Below are positions 8,606 through 16,398 of a stretch of 33,673 nt of DNA, one piece after another (the first letter of the stretch is position 1; every line of letters begins with the position of its first letter). Below the pieces are notes generated by a model. It saw only the letters and a list, made by a program, of their open reading frames with translations, searched no databases and was not told where the DNA came from. The DNA comes from Aequorivita sp. GTDB taxonomy: Bacteria; Bacteroidota; Bacteroidia; Flavobacteriales; Flavobacteriaceae. Location: the NCBI GenBank assembly GCA_026646335.1, contig JAPKFY010000015.1, positions 1 through 33,673 on the forward strand, given 5' to 3'. The translations under genes were made by a program, and so were the position numbers.

Positions 8606-8624
8606 TTTTTGTTTAATTTGAAAC

Positions 8625-8657
8625 CAAATGTAGTAAAAAATAATAGTTACTTAACAA
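8625..8657 (-). promoter_or_regulatory. Complete Bacteroidota promoter TTG-N22-TACATTTG before the MFS leader
   Basis: On the minus strand a TTG (8657-8655) lies 22 bases before TACATTTG (8632-8625), matching the -33/-7 consensus TTG-N(17-23)-TAnnTTTG. It overlaps the last codons of the 8647-9273 gene and points toward the leader ORF and the MFS gene. Confidence 0.6.
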
Positions 8658-9273
8658 CTTTTTTTAGTGACAAGCCTAAATTTTCAGCAGCTCTTTCAAA
8701 AGCGTTTTCCATACTTTCTAAACTAACTTTTGGAAATTCAGGTTTTTTAATGTCCAATCCTTTAGTTTCTTTAATGCGCAAATTAGCGATTTGTTTTTTT
8801 GAATTTGTTTCAATTAAATCCAGTGTTAAATGCAGTTTTGCCGGTTCTGTATGAACTACGGCCTGGTATCCAAAATACATCCAAAAAGCATTGACATTAA
8901 GAGTATAGCCAGTGTTCGGATGATTTAAAACAAATATTGGAGCGTTCCTAAAAAAAGCATTTGTTTCGTTTAAAGTATTTACAAAAGCTTGTGGCCAAAG
9001 TTCATTTTTAGAATTGAAATATTCGGTTTTCCAATTTTCGGCCTCTGTGTAGTTTAGATGTTTTTTTATCTTTTGACTTATGTGTTCCAAAAAATCCTTT
9101 TCAGCTAAATTATTGGCATTGAAATGCAAATCATTAAAGGTAATAACAACTGAAACGGTATCTGCTTTTGCAAGAAAAGCGAGCTCTTTTTTGTTAAATT
9201 TAACCCATTGGGCATTGACGTTTATTGAAGCAAGAAAGAATAGTATAAATAGAATCGGAAATTTAGTTTTCAT
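8647..9273 (-). CDS. Exported protein of unknown function, paralogue of the next gene
   Basis: A 208-residue protein with signal peptide MKTKFPILFILFFLASINVNAQ. The mature part shows a beta-strand-rich start (FLAKADTVSVVITFNDLHF), a middle helix, and a conserved block FWMYFGYQAVVHTEP followed by LHLTLDLIET. It ends in an amphipathic helix with a basic tail (LGLSLKKVVK). The same order of motifs appears in the gene at 9285-9914, so the two arose by duplication, though identity is low. There is no lipobox and no sorting domain, so it is probably periplasmic. The spacing of 11 bases to the upstream paralogue indicates one operon, with this gene second. I do not recognise the family. Confidence 0.8.
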   Translation of the reverse strand: MKTKFPILFILFFLASINVNAQWVKFNKKELAFLAKADTVSVVITFNDLHFNANNLAEKDFLEHISQKIKKHLNYTEAENWKTEYFNSKNELWPQAFVNTLNETNAFFRNAPIFVLNHPNTGYTLNVNAFWMYFGYQAVVHTEPAKLHLTLDLIETNSKKQIANLRIKETKGLDIKKPEFPKVSLESMENAFERAAENLGLSLKKVVK

Positions 9274-9284
9274 TTAATTGATTT

Positions 9285-9914
9285 TTAGTCAACAACACGT
9301 TTCAAGGCTTGTGCAAGTTTGTATCCAGCTTTGGTGTAGGCTTTGCTCATTCTTCTGAAACTTGGCCAATCTCTAAGGTTGTAACTTTCATTGTTGGTGC
9401 CCATCGCCCTGCTTATATTTGTGACGAATAAAATACTGGTTGGTTTTTCCGTTTCATAAAAACTGAGGGTCATAGAAACTTTTGAGGGCTCTTTTCCTAC
9501 AATTACATCATACCCAAAATACATCCAGTCACTATTTACTTGCATTGTATATTTTGCAGTACTGTCATTTCTATTGAATACGGGAGCATTTTTATATTCA
9601 GCGGTTCTTTCATTTAAGGTACTCATAAATGATTCTTGCCATTGATTTTTTTTATGTTCATTATAAAGAACAAGCCATTCTTTGGCAGCTTCCTTGTCTT
9701 TCCAATCAGAAATCTCCACATAGCGTTTTTGAAGAAATTCTGCTTCAGGAACTTTTTTTCCATCGAAAGATAAACTGTCAAAAGTAAAAACAACGTTCAC
9801 TCTTTCTTGAGAAGCCAAAAAGGAAAGTGCTTTTTTGTCAATATCTATGTGTTGTGCAAAAAGGAAAGGAGCAGTAAGACAAATAAAAAGAGTAGTGAGG
9901 AGAAATTTGGGCAT
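9285..9914 (-). CDS. Exported protein of unknown function, first gene of a paralogous pair
   Basis: A 209-residue protein with signal peptide MPKFLLTTLFICLTAPFLFAQ. It shares its plan with the downstream gene: FLASQERVNVVFTFDSLSF near the mature N-terminus, a WQESF-STLNERTAEYKNAPVF segment (paralogue: WPQAF-NTLNETNAFFRNAPIF), the WMYFGYDVIVGKEPSKVSMTL block, and a C-terminal helix ending LAQALKRVVD. Conservation of NAPVF/NAPIF and WMYFGY suggests a common fold and perhaps a binding site. A -7 element lies just upstream. Function unknown; probably periplasmic. Confidence 0.8.
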   Translation of the reverse strand: MPKFLLTTLFICLTAPFLFAQHIDIDKKALSFLASQERVNVVFTFDSLSFDGKKVPEAEFLQKRYVEISDWKDKEAAKEWLVLYNEHKKNQWQESFMSTLNERTAEYKNAPVFNRNDSTAKYTMQVNSDWMYFGYDVIVGKEPSKVSMTLSFYETEKPTSILFVTNISRAMGTNNESYNLRDWPSFRRMSKAYTKAGYKLAQALKRVVD

Positions 9915-9928
9915 AACTTATTTTTTTC

Positions 9929-9936
9929 CAAAAATA
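9929..9936 (-). promoter_or_regulatory. -7 element TATTTTTG for the exported-paralogue operon
   Basis: The minus strand reads TATTTTTG, a match to TAnnTTTG, 15 bases before the ATG at 9914. No TTG is visible at the -33 distance. The leader would be very short. Confidence 0.4.
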
Positions 9937-9987
9937 GAAATTAATATGAAGTTTGAAATTGTTTTCTATTTTTACTGAAAACTTTAT

Positions 9988-10593
9988 ATGAAGTATTTAT
10001 TTTTAGTTTCCTTTTTACTGTTCGGAAATTTACTTTCTGCGCAGAACGGAGCACTTGTTTCAGAAAGCAAAGCCGCACAAATTGAATTGAACGAAGAGTT
10101 CAGCAATCCCGAAACCACAATTTTGGAACCCGAGGATTTTAAAAATTTTCACGGTCTGGAGTTTTATCAAATCGATGAAAAATTTATTGTAAAAGCCAAA
10201 TTTGTGCGAACCCCAGACGAAAAACCGTTTTTGATGCCAACAACCACGGCGCGAACCCCAGAATATGTAAAGTATGGCGAAGCACATTTTTCAATAGACG
10301 GGAAAGATTTTGTGCTGAATCTTTTTAAAAGCACCCAACCTTATGACGAACCGGGATATGAAGATTACCTATTTCTGCCTTTTACAGATTTAACCAGTGG
10401 TGATGGTTCCTATGGAGGCGGTAGGTTTTTGGATCAACGGATTCCAGAAGGAGATACAATGGTAATAGATTTCAACAAAGCTTATAATCCATACTGTGCG
10501 TACAATGCTCGTTATTCTTGTCCAATTCCGCCAAAGGAAAACGATCTTTTAATTAGAATTGAAGCAGGAGTAAAGGCTTTTGGAAAGCATTAA
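9988..10593 (+). CDS. DUF1684 family exported protein
   Basis: A 201-residue protein with signal peptide MKYLFLVSFLLFGNLLSAQ. The C-terminal half has the DUF1684 hallmarks: LFLPFTDLTSGDGSYGGGRFLD, then VIDFNKAYNPYCAYNARYSCPIPP, then a final LLIRIEAGVKAF. The two conserved Cys flank the N-Y-R region and could form a disulfide or metal site; the biochemical role of the family is unknown to me. The stop codon overlaps that of the convergent crcB: the four bases TTAA at 10590-10593 serve as both stops. Confidence 0.88.
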   Translation: MKYLFLVSFLLFGNLLSAQNGALVSESKAAQIELNEEFSNPETTILEPEDFKNFHGLEFYQIDEKFIVKAKFVRTPDEKPFLMPTTTARTPEYVKYGEAHFSIDGKDFVLNLFKSTQPYDEPGYEDYLFLPFTDLTSGDGSYGGGRFLDQRIPEGDTMVIDFNKAYNPYCAYNARYSCPIPPKENDLLIRIEAGVKAFGKH

Positions 10594-10961
10594 AAGAACT
10601 TGACCAACCACATTCCCAGAAAAACCATTGCAAAACCAATTACAAAGCTGGCAATGGTATAAAGTGCGAACGTCATAAAATCGCCCGCCCTTAAAAAAAC
10701 GTGATTTTCATATGCAAAGGCTGAAAACGTGGTAAACCCACCGCAGAATCCCGTGGCCAAAAACAAGACCGTGTTTTGGGAAAGTGTTTCGTTTTTTAAA
10801 GCTAGTCCTAAAATAATTCCAATTAATAAACTACCTAAAATGTTGGCCGCAAAAGTGCCGTAGGGAATGCCGGTTTCACAGTTGTTGAAATACTTGGAGA
10901 GCCCATATCTTAATGTGCTTCCAAACCCACCGCCTATAAAAACCAATGCCAACTGTTTCAT
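10590..10961 (-). CDS. crcB: Fluoride ion channel CrcB/Fluc
   Basis: A 123-residue four-helix membrane protein. Family signatures are GGGFGSTLRYGLSKYF near the N-terminus, the pore Asn40 in FAANILGSLLIG, and GGFTTFSAFAYE at 74-85, which holds pore Phe/Thr/Ser residues. Fluc channels work as antiparallel dual-topology dimers and expel fluoride passively. Only one crcB copy is present, as expected for a homodimeric channel. I looked for a fluoride riboswitch in the 88 bases upstream and saw none. Confidence 0.95.
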   Translation of the reverse strand: MKQLALVFIGGGFGSTLRYGLSKYFNNCETGIPYGTFAANILGSLLIGIILGLALKNETLSQNTVLFLATGFCGGFTTFSAFAYENHVFLRAGDFMTFALYTIASFVIGFAMVFLGMWLVKFF

Positions 10962-11049
10962 TTGTCTATAATAATTTTTTCATGGTCAAATGGAACATCC
11001 CATTTCATATTTATGTTGTTTGTATGCTAATTAATCGAGGATGTTTCAT

Positions 11050-12105
11050 TTATAATCCTTCTTCAACAGGTTCTGGGGCGATAATTATTGGAATGTAAAC
11101 TTCTGTCAGCCATTCGGCCGGATTGCGAGTTTCTTCAGGGTCGGTTATATAAACTTCAAACATTTTGCCTGCTGGGTCTATTTGAAGGCTGTTCTTTTCA
11201 AGATATTGTCTTCCTTGGGTATAAGCTTCGGGAAGATGTTTGTAATTTCCTTTCAATGAAACTTTCACAGCAGAGACAGGTTCCATAAATCCACAGACTA
11301 CGGGACTGCCTTCAGGAGTAATCACTTTTTCTTTCACAGGAATACCGGTTGAAAAGATAACCGTATTATTTGCATTGTCTATTTCATTGTATAGTGTAAA
11401 AGGCTTACCCGCCATATTCAGATTGTTCTTTGTAACGAAGTCCATCACCAGATTCATCATCGGTTCTGTTTTTTCGCCAAGTTCGCTAAGTTTTGCAACC
11501 GAAGTAGTGTACATATAATATCCACCACCGTACTGGGTAACGCCATCCACGTTTATGGAATACTGCTTCATATCTTCTGCCACTTCTACTGCAATTCCTT
11601 CCAAACCTTCTTTGTTCATTTTGTGCATGGAAGCATCAAAATCAAACCCGCTCAATGAATAATAGGCTTTGTCAATCAGCGTATGTTCGCCTTTCATTCC
11701 CCAAGTTACTTTGGTTCCGCCATCCACTTCTTCAAAAGTCCAATATACTTTTGGGTTTCGTTCCCCAGCAGGCGTATTCAGTGTTAAATCTTGTTCAATT
11801 TCTTTATTAGGAATTACTTTGGTAGTAGTCATTGATCCGCTCATTAGGCCGTCCCAAGAATAGGAGGCACCTTCACCCGAAGTTTTTTCGGCGTAGGTAA
11901 AAGTCATTGTGGAATCTTCTTTTTTCCAAGGGCCCCACGTTTCCCAGCTTTTGTAATCATTCACCTTGTTGAAGATAACTTCCGGCGGAGCCTTAATAAC
12001 CATGGAGTCCTGAAGGTCATAAGTTCCTTCTTTTGTTCCAAAATAGATGGCGCTGCCAATGATAATCAGAAGTATAAGGAAAAGTAAGTATTTTATTATT
12101 TTCAT
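11050..12105 (-). CDS. Membrane-anchored SRPBCC domain fused to GyrI-like effector-binding domain
   Basis: 351 residues. One N-terminal transmembrane helix (~4-24, IIKYLLFLILLIIIGSAIYFG) is followed by an SRPBCC/polyketide-cyclase-like domain (~30-170; VIKAPPEVIFNKVNDYKSWETWGPW is the typical first strand and helix, then WTFEEVDGGTKVTWGM). A GyrI-like/AraC effector-binding domain (~190-345) follows: GPV-type turns, FTLYNEIDN, VKVSLKGNYKHLPEAYTQGRQYLEKN and EVYITDP, then TEVYIPI. Both halves bind small hydrophobic ligands in other proteins. Here they would be periplasm-facing, with no DNA-binding part. The ligand is unknown. Confidence 0.85.
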   Translation of the reverse strand: MKIIKYLLFLILLIIIGSAIYFGTKEGTYDLQDSMVIKAPPEVIFNKVNDYKSWETWGPWKKEDSTMTFTYAEKTSGEGASYSWDGLMSGSMTTTKVIPNKEIEQDLTLNTPAGERNPKVYWTFEEVDGGTKVTWGMKGEHTLIDKAYYSLSGFDFDASMHKMNKEGLEGIAVEVAEDMKQYSINVDGVTQYGGGYYMYTTSVAKLSELGEKTEPMMNLVMDFVTKNNLNMAGKPFTLYNEIDNANNTVIFSTGIPVKEKVITPEGSPVVCGFMEPVSAVKVSLKGNYKHLPEAYTQGRQYLEKNSLQIDPAGKMFEVYITDPEETRNPAEWLTEVYIPIIIAPEPVEEGL

Positions 12106-12225
12106 TTGTTAGCGAGGTGTTGATTGGTGCTGCTAAGATACTGAAATTTCAGTGAAGGTGCTTTAAATGAATTTGTTCAGAATTCACGAGTATTTTGGAT
12201 TTAAATATTGCGAATAATATTTTAG

Positions 12226-12233
12226 TACATTTG
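12226..12233 (+). promoter_or_regulatory. -7 element TACATTTG for the DPP III gene
   Basis: TACATTTG matches TAnnTTTG, 23 bases before the ATG at 12257. A TTG lies 15 bases upstream, slightly short of the usual 17-23 spacing. Confidence 0.5.
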
Positions 12234-12256
12234 CGCAAATCAAAAATTATTTTAAA

Positions 12257-14296
12257 ATGAAGAACACCTTTTTTATTGCAATGGCAATGTGCGGTCTGTT
12301 GTTTTTTTCCTGCAAAGAAAACAAAGATGAAAAGCCTGTAGCCCAAGTGGAAACAGTAAAATCCACAGACTTTGATTATAATGTGGAGTCGTTTGGCGAC
12401 GTAAAAGTTTTGCGCTACCAAATACCAGGTTGGGACAAACTTACCCTAAAGGAACAAAAACTTGTGTACTATCTTACCCAAGCTGGATTGGCCGGAAGAG
12501 ATATTATGTGGGACCAAAACTACCGCCACAACCTAACTATAAGAAAAGCGTTGGAAAATGTTTACACCAATTATAAAGGTGATAAAACCACTGACGATTG
12601 GAAAAATTTTGAAACTTACTTGAAAAGGGTTTGGTTCAGCAATGGTATTCACCATCACTATTCCAATGATAAGTTGAAGCCGGATTTTTCTTCGGAATAT
12701 TTAAAGCAACTTTTGACCGATACCAATACCATTTTGGAAGGCGAAGCTTTTGATGTAATTTTTAACGATAAGGATTCCAAAAAAGTGAACCAAGCCAAAG
12801 GGGTTGATAATGTTTTGGAAAGCGCAGTAAACTTTTACGGTCCTGACGTTACAAATAAAGATGTGGAAAATTTCTATTCAAAAAAGAAATCTCCAGATCC
12901 TAAAAAGCCACTTTCATACGGTTTAAACTCAAAATTGGTAAAAGAGAACGGCCAGCTTAAAGAACTTGTTTATAAATCTGGCGGACTTTACGGTCAGGCG
13001 ATTGATAAAATTATTGAATGGCTTCAAAAAGCACAAGGTGTTGCAGAAAACAAAGCACAGGGCGATGCCATTGGGCTATTGATTCAATATTACAAAACCG
13101 GAGATCTTCAAACTTGGGATGACTACAACGTGGCTTGGACTGCTGCTACCGAAGGAAATATTGATTACATAAACAGTTTCATTGAGGTTTACAATGACCC
13201 ACTTGGTTATAGAGGTTCTTATGAGACCGTTGTGCAGATAAATGATTTTGACATGTCTGAAAAAATGGCAGTGCTTTCTGAAAATGCCCAATGGTTTGAG
13301 GATAATTCGCCATTGATGCCAGAGCATAAGAAGAAAAATGTTGTTGGAGTAACCTATAAAGTAGTGAATGTTGCAGGCGAAGCAGGCGATGCATCGCCGA
13401 GTACGCCAATTGGGGTGAACCTTCCAAACGCGAACTGGATTCGTGCTGCCGTAGGAAGTAAATCTGTTTCCCTCGGAAATATTATTGAAGCCTATAACAA
13501 TGCTGGAAGTACTGGAAGATTGAAGGAATTTGTAAATGATACCACCGAACTTGAACTTGAAGAAAAATACGGACAGCTTGCCGATAAATTGCACACCGCA
13601 CTTCACGAAGTAATTGGTCACGCTTCAGGACAATTGAATCCTGGTGTTGGTGAAACCAAGGAAACACTTAAAACCTACGCTTCCACTTTGGAAGAAGGTC
13701 GTGCAGACTTGGTAGGTCTTTACTATTTGTACAATCCAAAACTACAGGAACTTGGCTTGGTTGACGATTGGAAAAAAATGGGAATGGCCGCTTATGACGG
13801 TTATATTCGCAATGGTTTGATGACGCAATTGATTCGTCTAAATCTTGGAGATGATGTTGAAGAAGCACACATGCGTAACCGCCAATGGGTTTCCGCTTGG
13901 GTTTTTGAAAAAGGAAAGGCTGACAACGTAATTGAAAAGATTACCCGCGACGGAAAAACCTATTTTAACATTACTGATTACGACAAACTACACGACTTGT
14001 TCGGTCAATTGCTTCGCGAAACACAACGCATCAAAAGTGAAGGCGATTACGCTGCGGTAGAGAAATTAGTGGAAACCTACGGTGTAAAGGTTGACCAAAA
14101 CCTTCACAAAGAAATTTTGGAGCGCAATAAGCAGTTTACTTCTGCGCCTTACAGCGGATTTGTAAATCCTGTACTTGTACCCAAGATGGGTGAAAATGGT
14201 GAGATTGAAAGTTTCACGATAGAGCAACCAAAGACGTTTGCAGAGCAAATGATGTTTTATTCAGAAAATTACAGCAATTTGCCGGCGGTAAATTAA
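12257..14296 (+). CDS. Dipeptidyl-peptidase III (M49 zinc peptidase), lipoprotein
   Basis: A 679-residue protein that removes dipeptides from N-termini of oligopeptides. The signal peptide MKNTFFIAMAMCGLLFFSC ends in a lipoprotein Cys19, so the enzyme is anchored to a membrane facing the periplasm or cell surface. The M49 zinc motif HEVIGH lies at 450-455 (His450, Glu451, His455). The second motif EEGRAD at 479-484 supplies a further zinc-ligand Glu. The family usually has a Cys in this motif (EECRA); here it is Gly. Length fits bacterial DPP III. The gene is monocistronic, with its own promoter element and a strong terminator downstream. Confidence 0.93.
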   Translation: MKNTFFIAMAMCGLLFFSCKENKDEKPVAQVETVKSTDFDYNVESFGDVKVLRYQIPGWDKLTLKEQKLVYYLTQAGLAGRDIMWDQNYRHNLTIRKALENVYTNYKGDKTTDDWKNFETYLKRVWFSNGIHHHYSNDKLKPDFSSEYLKQLLTDTNTILEGEAFDVIFNDKDSKKVNQAKGVDNVLESAVNFYGPDVTNKDVENFYSKKKSPDPKKPLSYGLNSKLVKENGQLKELVYKSGGLYGQAIDKIIEWLQKAQGVAENKAQGDAIGLLIQYYKTGDLQTWDDYNVAWTAATEGNIDYINSFIEVYNDPLGYRGSYETVVQINDFDMSEKMAVLSENAQWFEDNSPLMPEHKKKNVVGVTYKVVNVAGEAGDASPSTPIGVNLPNANWIRAAVGSKSVSLGNIIEAYNNAGSTGRLKEFVNDTTELELEEKYGQLADKLHTALHEVIGHASGQLNPGVGETKETLKTYASTLEEGRADLVGLYYLYNPKLQELGLVDDWKKMGMAAYDGYIRNGLMTQLIRLNLGDDVEEAHMRNRQWVSAWVFEKGKADNVIEKITRDGKTYFNITDYDKLHDLFGQLLRETQRIKSEGDYAAVEKLVETYGVKVDQNLHKEILERNKQFTSAPYSGFVNPVLVPKMGENGEIESFTIEQPKTFAEQMMFYSENYSNLPAVN

Positions 14297-14317
14297 AAGC
14301 ATATTAAGTAAAAATAG

Positions 14318-14352
14318 AAAAAGCTCTTCGGGTATCTGAAGAGCTTTTTTCT
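14318..14352 (+). terminator. Intrinsic terminator after the DPP III gene
   Basis: Arms AAAAAGCTCTTC (14318-14329) and GAAGAGCTTTTT (14338-14349) pair perfectly around an 8-base loop, followed by TTCTTTTT. The A-rich left flank lets it also work for the minus-strand gene ending at 14375. Confidence 0.9.
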
Positions 14353-14374
14353 TTTTAATTGTGAAGAATAATAT

Positions 14375-14563
14375 TTAATGCTTAAAATAGGCCTTCATCA
14401 TCATCAAAAAAAGGACAAAGAGAATAAACCCTACCAACACCCATAGGCTTCCTTTATACTGCTTTTTATGGAGCTTCATGTCGCCACGATAACTATAGAC
14501 CAAAACAAAAACAAAGACAACAAAAAATATAATAGCAAAAACCAACTGGCCTGTAGTGAACAT
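14375..14563 (-). CDS. Small conserved two-helix membrane protein
   Basis: 62 residues with transmembrane helices at ~5-24 (GQLVFAIIFFVVFVFVLVYS) and ~39-58 (GSLWVLVGFILFVLFLMMM), joined by a basic loop (YRGDMKLHKKQYK) that should face the cytoplasm. I believe similar proteins occur widely in Flavobacteriia, but no function is known to me. The gene is convergent with DPP III and shares its bidirectional terminator. Confidence 0.7.
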   Translation of the reverse strand: MFTTGQLVFAIIFFVVFVFVLVYSYRGDMKLHKKQYKGSLWVLVGFILFVLFLMMMKAYFKH

Positions 14564-14706
14564 AATATTGTAAATTTATGGCTGCAAAAATAGAGATTAA
14601 AGAGGAAACGGGAAACAAGGCTGAAGGGAAACAAGACAAATTCTGAAACCCTTATTAAAACCTTCCTGTTTCATGATTCTCTTCAGTCTTGTATCAAATA
14701 TTAAAT

Positions 14707-15093
14707 ATGAAAAATAAAATAGCCGCAGTTTCCGAATTTCACAGAGCTTTTGGGCTTGGAATGAAGGAAGCAGCCACTGCCGATCTCGGAATCAAAAAAA
14801 ATCTGCTGCGATACGAATTGATGCGCGAAGAAAACGAAGAATATCTTGAAGCCGCCAATAATAATGATTTGGTTGAGGTTGCCGACGCCCTTGGCGACAT
14901 GCTCTACATTCTTTGTGGAACCATAATAGAACACGGAATGCAAAATAAAATTGAAGAAGTTTTTAACGAGATTCAGCGAAGCAATATGAGTAAACTAGGG
15001 GAAGATGGAAAACCTATTTACCGCGAAGATGGGAAGGTATTAAAAGGGCCTAAATATTTTAAGCCAAATATTAAAGAAATACTTGATCAATAA
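14707..15093 (+). CDS. MazG-like nucleotide pyrophosphohydrolase
   Basis: A 128-residue all-alpha NTP pyrophosphatase. The metal-binding EExxE-type motif lies in MREENEEYLEA (Glu41-Glu45) and the ExxD partner in EVADALGDMLYI (Glu57-Asp60). The fold matches the MazG/HisE-like group whose members hydrolyse NTPs to NMP and pyrophosphate, often for nucleotide-pool cleaning. The nucleotide specificity is open. The start chosen is ATG 14707; an in-frame TTG at 14689 would add six residues without support. The C-terminal part (GPKYFKPNIKEIL) is typical of flavobacterial members. Confidence 0.85.
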   Translation: MKNKIAAVSEFHRAFGLGMKEAATADLGIKKNLLRYELMREENEEYLEAANNNDLVEVADALGDMLYILCGTIIEHGMQNKIEEVFNEIQRSNMSKLGEDGKPIYREDGKVLKGPKYFKPNIKEILDQ

Positions 15094-15215
15094 AATTCCA
15101 AATTACAAGCGTCCAATTCCAAATAAAATCCAAAAATAGAAACTCCAAATTTCAAAAGCCACAGCGCCTTTGAAATTTGGAATTTAAAATTTTTTTGGAA
15201 TTTAAGTTTTGTCTT
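15094..15215. repeat. AATTCCAAAT-type simple repeats with a bidirectional terminator
   Basis: The spacer holds repeated degenerate words (AAATTCCAAAT, CAATTCCAAAT, AAAATCCAAAA, AACTCCAAAT). It also holds an inverted repeat with arms CCAAATTTCAAA (15145-15156) and TTTGAAATTTGG (15169-15180) and T/A-rich flanks. This lies between the convergent MazG-like and ilvE genes and probably terminates both. Confidence 0.65.
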
Positions 15216-16286
15216 TTACAAAACTTCATATCTCCAACCAAATGGATCTTCACTAAGATTATACTGAATATCCGTCAATTCTTTTTTGAATCGAGAGGCA
15301 AATCCATCTTCCTGTTTTTCAAGTTCGTAAATTATATCCTGATAACTGAAAGCGTTCACTGGGCTAATTACTGCGGCAGTTCCTGCGCCAAAAATTTCTT
15401 TAAGGCTTCCATTCTTTGCGGCTTCCACGATTTCTGAAACCAAGACAGGTCTTTCTTCTACGGTAATGTTGTCTTGTTTTGCAAGAGCAATTACACTTTT
15501 ACGGGTAACCCCGTCCAATATTCTATCACTTATTGGCGCGGTGAGCAATGTGTCATTTACCCTAAAAAACACGTTCATCGTCCCAGCTTCTTCCAAATAT
15601 TGGTGATTACTGGCATCGGTCCAGATTACTTGTTGAAACCCTTTTTCACGAGCCAAATTGGTTGGGAAAAACTGTGCCCCATAATTTCCCGCAGCTTTTG
15701 CAGCGCCCACGCCACCATTGGCAGAACGGCTGTAATGATCGGCAATTATAACTTTAATGTCGCCAGTATAATAGGCCTGGGCAGGAGACATTAATATCAT
15801 GAACTTATATTCCGTTGAAGGCGATGCAGAAACCCCAACTTGGGTCGCTATCACAAAGGGACGAATATAAAGCGAATTGCCTTGCCCCGGTTTTACCCAG
15901 TCCTTATCTATTTTTACCAATGTGGTCAAAGCTTCAAAGAAAATGTCTCTTGGAAATTCGGGAATTGCCATCCTTACCGAAGACTTATTGATTCGCAAGA
16001 AATTCTGTTCGGGTCTAAAAAGCCAGACCTTGCCGGCTTCATCTTTGAAAGCTTTCATCCCTTCAAAAACGGCTTGTCCATAATGAAAAACTTTCGCGCC
16101 GGGCGAAATTGTTAAAGGGCCATAAGGCTTAATTTTTGGGTTTTGCCAGACACCATCTTTATAATCACATTCAAACATGTGATCGCTAAAAGCACTTCCG
16201 AAGGTTAGATTGTTAAAATCTACTTGTCCAATTCTGGAAGACTCTACTTTTTGTATATCAATTTTTTCTGCGGCTGATGTGTTCAT
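15216..16286 (-). CDS. ilvE: Branched-chain amino acid aminotransferase
   Basis: A 356-residue PLP enzyme of fold type IV that interconverts Leu, Ile and Val with their 2-oxo acids. PLP Lys197 lies in GVGAAKAAGNYGAQ. Other family blocks are HYGQAVFEGMKAF at ~68-80, SLYIRPFVIAT at ~138-148, QYLEEAGTMNVFF, and GAGTAAVISPV near the C-terminus. Length and motifs fit the longer (~350 residue) BCAT type. The chosen ATG at 16286 begins MNTSAAEKIDIQ; a longer frame upstream translates into a Phe/Leu-rich stretch unlike the family. Divergent from the DUF4920 gene. Confidence 0.95.
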   Translation of the reverse strand: MNTSAAEKIDIQKVESSRIGQVDFNNLTFGSAFSDHMFECDYKDGVWQNPKIKPYGPLTISPGAKVFHYGQAVFEGMKAFKDEAGKVWLFRPEQNFLRINKSSVRMAIPEFPRDIFFEALTTLVKIDKDWVKPGQGNSLYIRPFVIATQVGVSASPSTEYKFMILMSPAQAYYTGDIKVIIADHYSRSANGGVGAAKAAGNYGAQFFPTNLAREKGFQQVIWTDASNHQYLEEAGTMNVFFRVNDTLLTAPISDRILDGVTRKSVIALAKQDNITVEERPVLVSEIVEAAKNGSLKEIFGAGTAAVISPVNAFSYQDIIYELEKQEDGFASRFKKELTDIQYNLSEDPFGWRYEVL

Positions 16287-16398
16287 GAAAATGAATTGTT
16301 TATTTTGTAAAAATAGGTAAAATTTAAGCCATATAAAATTCAAAAAATTATTAAACTTGCAACTCTGTATCAATCAATAAATTATTAAACTTTTTAAG

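Noticed and set aside
10962-11049. Fluoride riboswitch before crcB
   Set aside because: The 88-base spacer shows no recognisable crcB-motif stems or conserved bases.
13076-13621. Long minus-strand ORF (181 codons) opposite the DPP III gene
   Set aside because: Antisense shadow of a well-supported M49 enzyme; the translation has no family features.
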